Assembly (NCBI GenBank): GCA_029582265.1
Contig: CM055816.1
Span: forward strand, 26,647,912-26,711,911
DNA length: 64,000 bases
Direction of reading: 5' to 3'
From: Zoroaster sp. YZ-2022
Lineage: Eukaryota; Echinodermata; Asteroidea; Forcipulatida; Zoroasteridae
A program made the position numbers and the translations under genes. The notes beneath the pieces were generated by a model. It saw only the letters and a list, made by a program, of their open reading frames with translations, was not told the origin of the DNA and ran no database searches. Position 1 is the stretch's first letter, and the number at the start of each line of letters is the position of its first letter. Shown one piece after another: positions 59,574-64,000 of the stretch.

Positions 59574-60640
59574 CACCATCGGTGGGTGTGTTACATTTTA
59601 CATTACGCCGGGGAGTATATGTGTTTCAATCGAACAGTTGGTCGACCGATGATACGAAATTTGATTGAATAAAACTGATAGTTCTACTTATTTAATTAAC
59701 ATTGAAATTTTTCACCCATAAAAAACAATACATCGAAGATGACGCAGCAAGTCCCTTTTGATTTTACCCTTTAAAAAATGATTTTCGTTTATAATACCAC
59801 GATATCACAAGCGATAAGTTTAAGCAATGGGGGGGTTGAACGAATATCTCCCCGCAGATAACTGACACCAAAACTGTACGTATGCCAAGAAATTATATTA
59901 CGTCATGGGGGACAAACGTAAAATGGATAAGAACTGTAAGTCATTTAACTTCTACAAATGAAAAAACTGTGTGAGTTAAATAAACCCAAAAGGGGCTGAG
60001 TATCCTGAATCATCTGTTGAAGATCAAGAGGGTACTTGAAAAATGAAAACACCTCTTTTTGCCTGGGATTGACCCCACAGAAGTTGAAAAGGGCAAGGAG
60101 GCGGGTTACCGAAAAGTGTCTACAAGATCTACCCAGAGGATTCAGCGATGTCTCAAAGTTTTTGGAAACATTGACGGCGGCGGAGGGATTGTGTTTCAGC
60201 GCAGAGAGGACGGCAATTGACTTTTTCGTGACTGGAGTGGGGAAAGTCGGGTTCGGTTCAAGGGAGCTTGGTTGGGGAAATAACTTGAGTCTGACCGAAA
60301 AATCACAGGGGACAGGGGCCCCCAAGATCTAAAGATTGAGGAGATACGGATTCAGAAATACAGGGATTTAAACCACTGGTGAAGACACACTGAATTATGG
60401 CGATTAGAGGGGAGAGCACTGTTTCACTTTTGGGCATCACAAGGAATGACTTCAAAAAGGATAATGACAATGATGTGCGGGGGGAAATTTTGGCAAAGAC
60501 TTTGAAGGACCCTGGGTATAATAGTTCTCAGCACGAAAACACTTTTACCAGATGGGCAGCAAAAAGGCAAGGGGATCACTGGCATAACAAACAATCCTTC
60601 AAAGCATCCAGCATGAAAATGGGGAAACAAATGTAAAAAT
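59574..60640. other. Unidentified; open frames at 60036-60332 and 60397-60636 (+)
   Basis: The plus-strand frame 60036-60332 (98 codons, LTPQKLKRARRRVTEKC near its start) and 60397-60636 (79 codons) lie downstream of the promoter-like cluster. The minus strand is also open over 59945-60325, so coding strand and reality are undecided. No domain recognised. Confidence 0.3.
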
Positions 60641-62670
60641 TAATTTTGGAAACATACTGAAAAACAGAATAAAAATAGTAGTTTTATTTAGGTAAAAAAA
60701 CATAAATATATGTGTGTTTCCGTTCCCCCGCAATCACCAAAATCACGCCCCCTTTTATCATTTAATTACAAGTAATTTAAAAAAAAAACATATGTTATTA
60801 TAGGCCATGTTTTTTTTGGGGGCCAAAAAAGGTGTTTTTCCAAAATTATTTGTTTACAAAAAAAAAAAAAAAAGGAGCTGAAAAGGTACCATTTAACCCA
60901 TTTTTTTTTTATAATTAAAGAAACATTTAAATTTTTGGTCTTAATTTTGAAAAATCATATTGAAAGTAGTTCAGTTGATTTTTTTATTTTTATTTAAAAA
61001 AAAAGACTTAACAAACTGTTTCACCATTTGGGAAAAAAACTTTTGAGATTAAAAATTTAATTGATACCCTTCCCGTCAATGGAACGGTTTGGCCCGGGTA
61101 TTTTTGCCCACGGGCATGAACCTTTTGGGGACACGTATATTAAAAAAAAAAAATTTCCACTTTGGGACATTAAGGAAGTTTAAATGGTTATCTTGACTGA
61201 ATTGAAGGAATTTTTTAATCTTACGGACATTATATAAAAGAAAAAAAACACTGAATGAATTGAGATATTTGTTTTGTTAGTTCACTTAATGAAGCAAAGT
61301 GGGAACGAAAAGGCTTACCATTCGGGATTACAAAGAATTTTTTTTGTTTTTTCAAAATTTCGCAGGGGGCTTTTTTGGGCTGGGTTGTATTTTGTTTGGT
61401 CATATAGAAAAAATATTTGGTTTAAAGTTTTAAATGTAATTGTAATTATAAAGATGCACTGCATAAAAAATGACACAATATTTGTAAATGTAATCATATT
61501 AGTATCAAACACTCCGTAGATGGGGACTGTATTTAGAATGAACCCCCCCTTCCCGACATGAATTGCTCTGGTGTTAAACCTAAATATATTTTTGAAACAT
61601 CTTTTAAAAATTTTAATGAGTTCCATTAAAAAAAATTGAATGAAAGTGTACACTTTTAAAAACACCGATTCTGATTACTAAAATATAACTAAAACTTTTT
61701 TTATGTGAAGTTTTTTGTCAAAAACATCTAGAGAAATTATTAACCAGAGATTCTGAAGAGAAATGTATTAAAAATTTTGGGAAGGGATCCAGAATACATT
61801 TGAAACATGCAAAAAAACCTGATTACATGTTCACTATTTTCCGTTAACAGGAATAAACTGAAATTTTACATTTATTTTTTTGAAAAATTCCTTTTTTATA
61901 AAGTATGGATGTTTTATAAATATTATAATATTTTGGAAAACTTTTGGGATCCCACCCTTATTTTCAAACGAGTCTGGGGAAATTATATGAAGGGTTTTTT
62001 TCTTTTGTTTAGGGTTTTTACTTATACCGAAAAAGGTTAATACTAAAATGAACAAAAAACAGACCAGTCAACAAAATTTTAAATTTAAATTGATCGTCCT
62101 TGCTCAACCTAATGGATTAGGCCTGACTTGATTTCTGTTATATTTTATATCCAAAATTGTTAAATAATTGTCTAAAAAAAAAAAAATTAAAAATAAAATA
62201 ATGGGTAGATAGTTCCAATTGCATCTTCCCCCCAAATATTCACGATGGATAAAGAAAATAATCCCAGGATTCAACTGAGGTGTTTTCCCAAACGAGATTA
62301 CGGGAAACAGATCGGATTTGTGGTAAAAAATAAATAAAAAAATTAATAAACCCCGACCTTTTTTTTTGATTTGAAAGGACTATCATATTTATTATTTTTT
62401 AAAGGGCTTATTAACAATTTTTTTTTAAAAAAAAAAAATAAAAATAAAAAAAACTAAAAAAAAAAAAATAAAAAAACAAAAAAAATATAAAAAAATTTTT
62501 TAATTTTAATTAAAATTTTTAATATCGGGGAAATTAATTAAATTTCCAGAAACTTTCAAATTTTTAAATAATTTAATTTTTTAAATTTTTTTAAATTTTG
62601 AAAAACTGTTGAATTTTTGATTTAAAGCCTTTGAAGCCCCTTAAATTGATGTGTGCCCCCGTTTTGTTCT
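60641..62670. other. No gene seen; extremely AT-rich, homopolymer-laden DNA
   Basis: Long A and T runs, for example around 60857-60874, 61141-61152 and 62425-62510. Open frames here are Phe/Lys/Ile-rich artefacts of composition. Confidence 0.5.
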
Positions 62671-62676
62671 CTGATT

Positions 62677-62690
62677 CACGTGAGTATAAA
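62677..62690 (+). promoter_or_regulatory. Promoter-like E-box plus TATA box
   Basis: CACGTG (62677-62682) is followed two bases later by TATAAA (62685-62690) and a GA-rich initiator region. The nearest downstream ATG (62759) opens only about a dozen codons. In DNA this AT-rich a TATA string is cheap, so the call rests on the adjacent palindromic E-box. Confidence 0.3.
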
Positions 62691-63459
62691 AAGAGGAAAG
62701 GACTGATGAAAACAAAACATAAGTAGTCTGCAAAATTTTAAAACCGTCGTTGTTGACAATGGATTTGAATTGTTTAAATTTATTAATTTTTTAATTAAAG
62801 TCATTAAAGATATTAATTTTTCCGCTCGGATGTTGGTCATAAAGAAAACATGTCATTTTAAATGAGAAACCATTAAAAAATAATTATGAAGTTAGATGTA
62901 ATGTCATAAATTTATTTGAATTTTTATAACCATTCTTAACTTATTACCAAATAAAACAGCATTTCAAATTTGAAATATATTTTCCAAGTAAACCATTTTG
63001 AGCACGGAATATCTTTTGAAAAAATCGTTGTAATTAAAAGAAATTCCCTTACATAACGATTGATGTTAATTGTGTCGGGGCCCATCCACTTTCAGACATT
63101 TTAAAAAAGGAAATAATGGACGTGTTTGGCAATTTTGTCTTGAAATGCTGAGTACCAAATGTCAAAAAATGTTGGATACCCTCAAAAATTAATACTGTTG
63201 AAAACCTGGTTCGAATAAATGAAAAACTGAGTGATAGAACCGAAACAAATTTTTTTTCATTTCGAGTTTGTGTATAAACGAAGTTTTCTAAACTTGACCA
63301 CGTGACCTGACAGATCAGAAAAAACGGCGACAGGAGGTTTTAAAACATAGATAACAAACCCTTCTAAATTTATTGAAGGACATCAAATAAATTTCATTTA
63401 GTTTTAAGTCGAAAATTTGGGGACCAAAAAAAATTTCCACTTTTCGACTTGATGCTGAA
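62691..63459. other. No gene seen
   Basis: AT-rich sequence without repeats or open frames worth naming. Confidence 0.45.
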
Positions 63460-63612
63460 TAGGGAGAGGATTGGGGTGGGTGGAGGGAATGGGAGGGGGG
63501 GGGGAAAGGGGGGAAAGGGGAAAGGGGAGGGAAAGGGAGAAAAAAGGAAAAGAGGGGAGATGGGTAGAGTCCGGAGGAAGGGAGGAGATTTTGGGTGGGG
63601 GGAGGGGCCTGC
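63460..63612. repeat. Polypurine (G/A) tract
   Basis: About 150 bases almost entirely G and A on the plus strand (GGGAGG, GGGGAAAGG, GGAGGAAGG blocks). It could form triplex or quadruplex structures. The Pro/Ser- and Gly/Glu-rich open frames over it are artefacts. Confidence 0.75.
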
Positions 63613-64000
63613 AAAAAGTTACCAAAAATATCAAACCACGTCCCAGCTACCTTTTTGGGGGGTTTTTAATTTTCCCCTTTTTTTTTTAACAAAACCTTTG
63701 ATTGGGGGCCCCAACCCCCACGGGCCCCTTTGGGCCCCCCAAAAAACCAAGGCCCCTGGGGAAAAATTTTTTTTGGTTTTGAACCAGCAGTGAAACCAGT
63801 GTTGACCGCTGACCCGGGGGGTGGGTTAATAATGGGAAGGCGTTTTTCCCCCCTCTAGCTACGGGGTATACAAGACTTCCAACCCCCTTCCACGTCCAGG
63901 ATAGAGACGACTTACCCAGGTGAAAAGCCCCCCCTTATCGATGGAAAAGTATTTTTTATCCCCCCAAATTTTTGGGGAATCCCCACATCCCTCATGAAGA
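63613..64000. other. No gene seen; stuttered homopolymers
   Basis: Almost every base is part of a run of 3-9 identical letters in 63650-63780, which looks like a consensus artefact. An open frame 63449-63793 is spurious. Confidence 0.5.

Noticed and set aside
63449..63793. 114-codon Gly/Lys-rich open frame
   Set aside because: It reads a polypurine tract followed by stuttered homopolymers.

Overview
This is a eukaryotic, gene-poor, repeat-dense stretch of an animal genome. The evidence is a metazoan-type Ty3/Gypsy Gag, four Tx1-like non-LTR retrotransposons (LINEs), tRNA-derived SINE pieces, a hAT-like MITE, microsatellites and an AT-rich background. I see no operons, no rRNA, no intact tRNA and no convincing host protein gene. 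An aquatic invertebrate or basal chordate fits the repeat mix, but the species cannot be named from the sequence.

Layout. 1-6806 is a mosaic repeat block: a family I call A, a G-rich minisatellite, a 98-bp tandem repeat and a SINE-like tail. It recurs in the same orientation at about 47990-52272, and family A alone recurs at 44960-47305. 7680-8380 is a 141-bp minisatellite. 9739-12213 is the left end of a Ty3/Gypsy element: an LTR, a tRNA-Pro-like primer binding site and gag. It is cut off exactly at the protease active-site motif. The U3 promoter of that LTR carries perfect heat-shock elements directly upstream of its TATA box. 12219-13010 is a second repeat family (B), found again at 44340-44940.

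13941-40760 is one nested insertion flanked by a perfect 8-bp direct repeat (GGCTATCA). The outer shell is a hAT-like MITE whose internal TC tract holds four head-to-tail LINE copies (about 7.0, 6.0, 7.0 and 6.2 kb). All four are on the + strand, and every junction is a TC-rich tract. Each copy has a zinc-knuckle ORF1 with a proline-rich tail, and an ORF2 with APE endonuclease, reverse transcriptase and a C-terminal CCHC motif. All are broken by frameshifts, increasingly so from copy 1 to copy 4. The arrangement matches a microsatellite-targeting Tx1-group element, like the TC-specific Kibi elements. A related MITE without LINEs lies at 48484-48696, and its own empty site is visible near 532.

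52955-53454 is an assembly gap of 500 N. To its right, a 94-bp minisatellite is followed by about 10 kb of AT-rich sequence with abnormal homopolymer runs. No protein family is recognisable there, only two promoter-like clusters. Consensus quality there looks poor, so reading-frame statements in that part are weak. Working together: the window shows retroelements nested in transposons nested in duplicated repeat blocks, not a host pathway.
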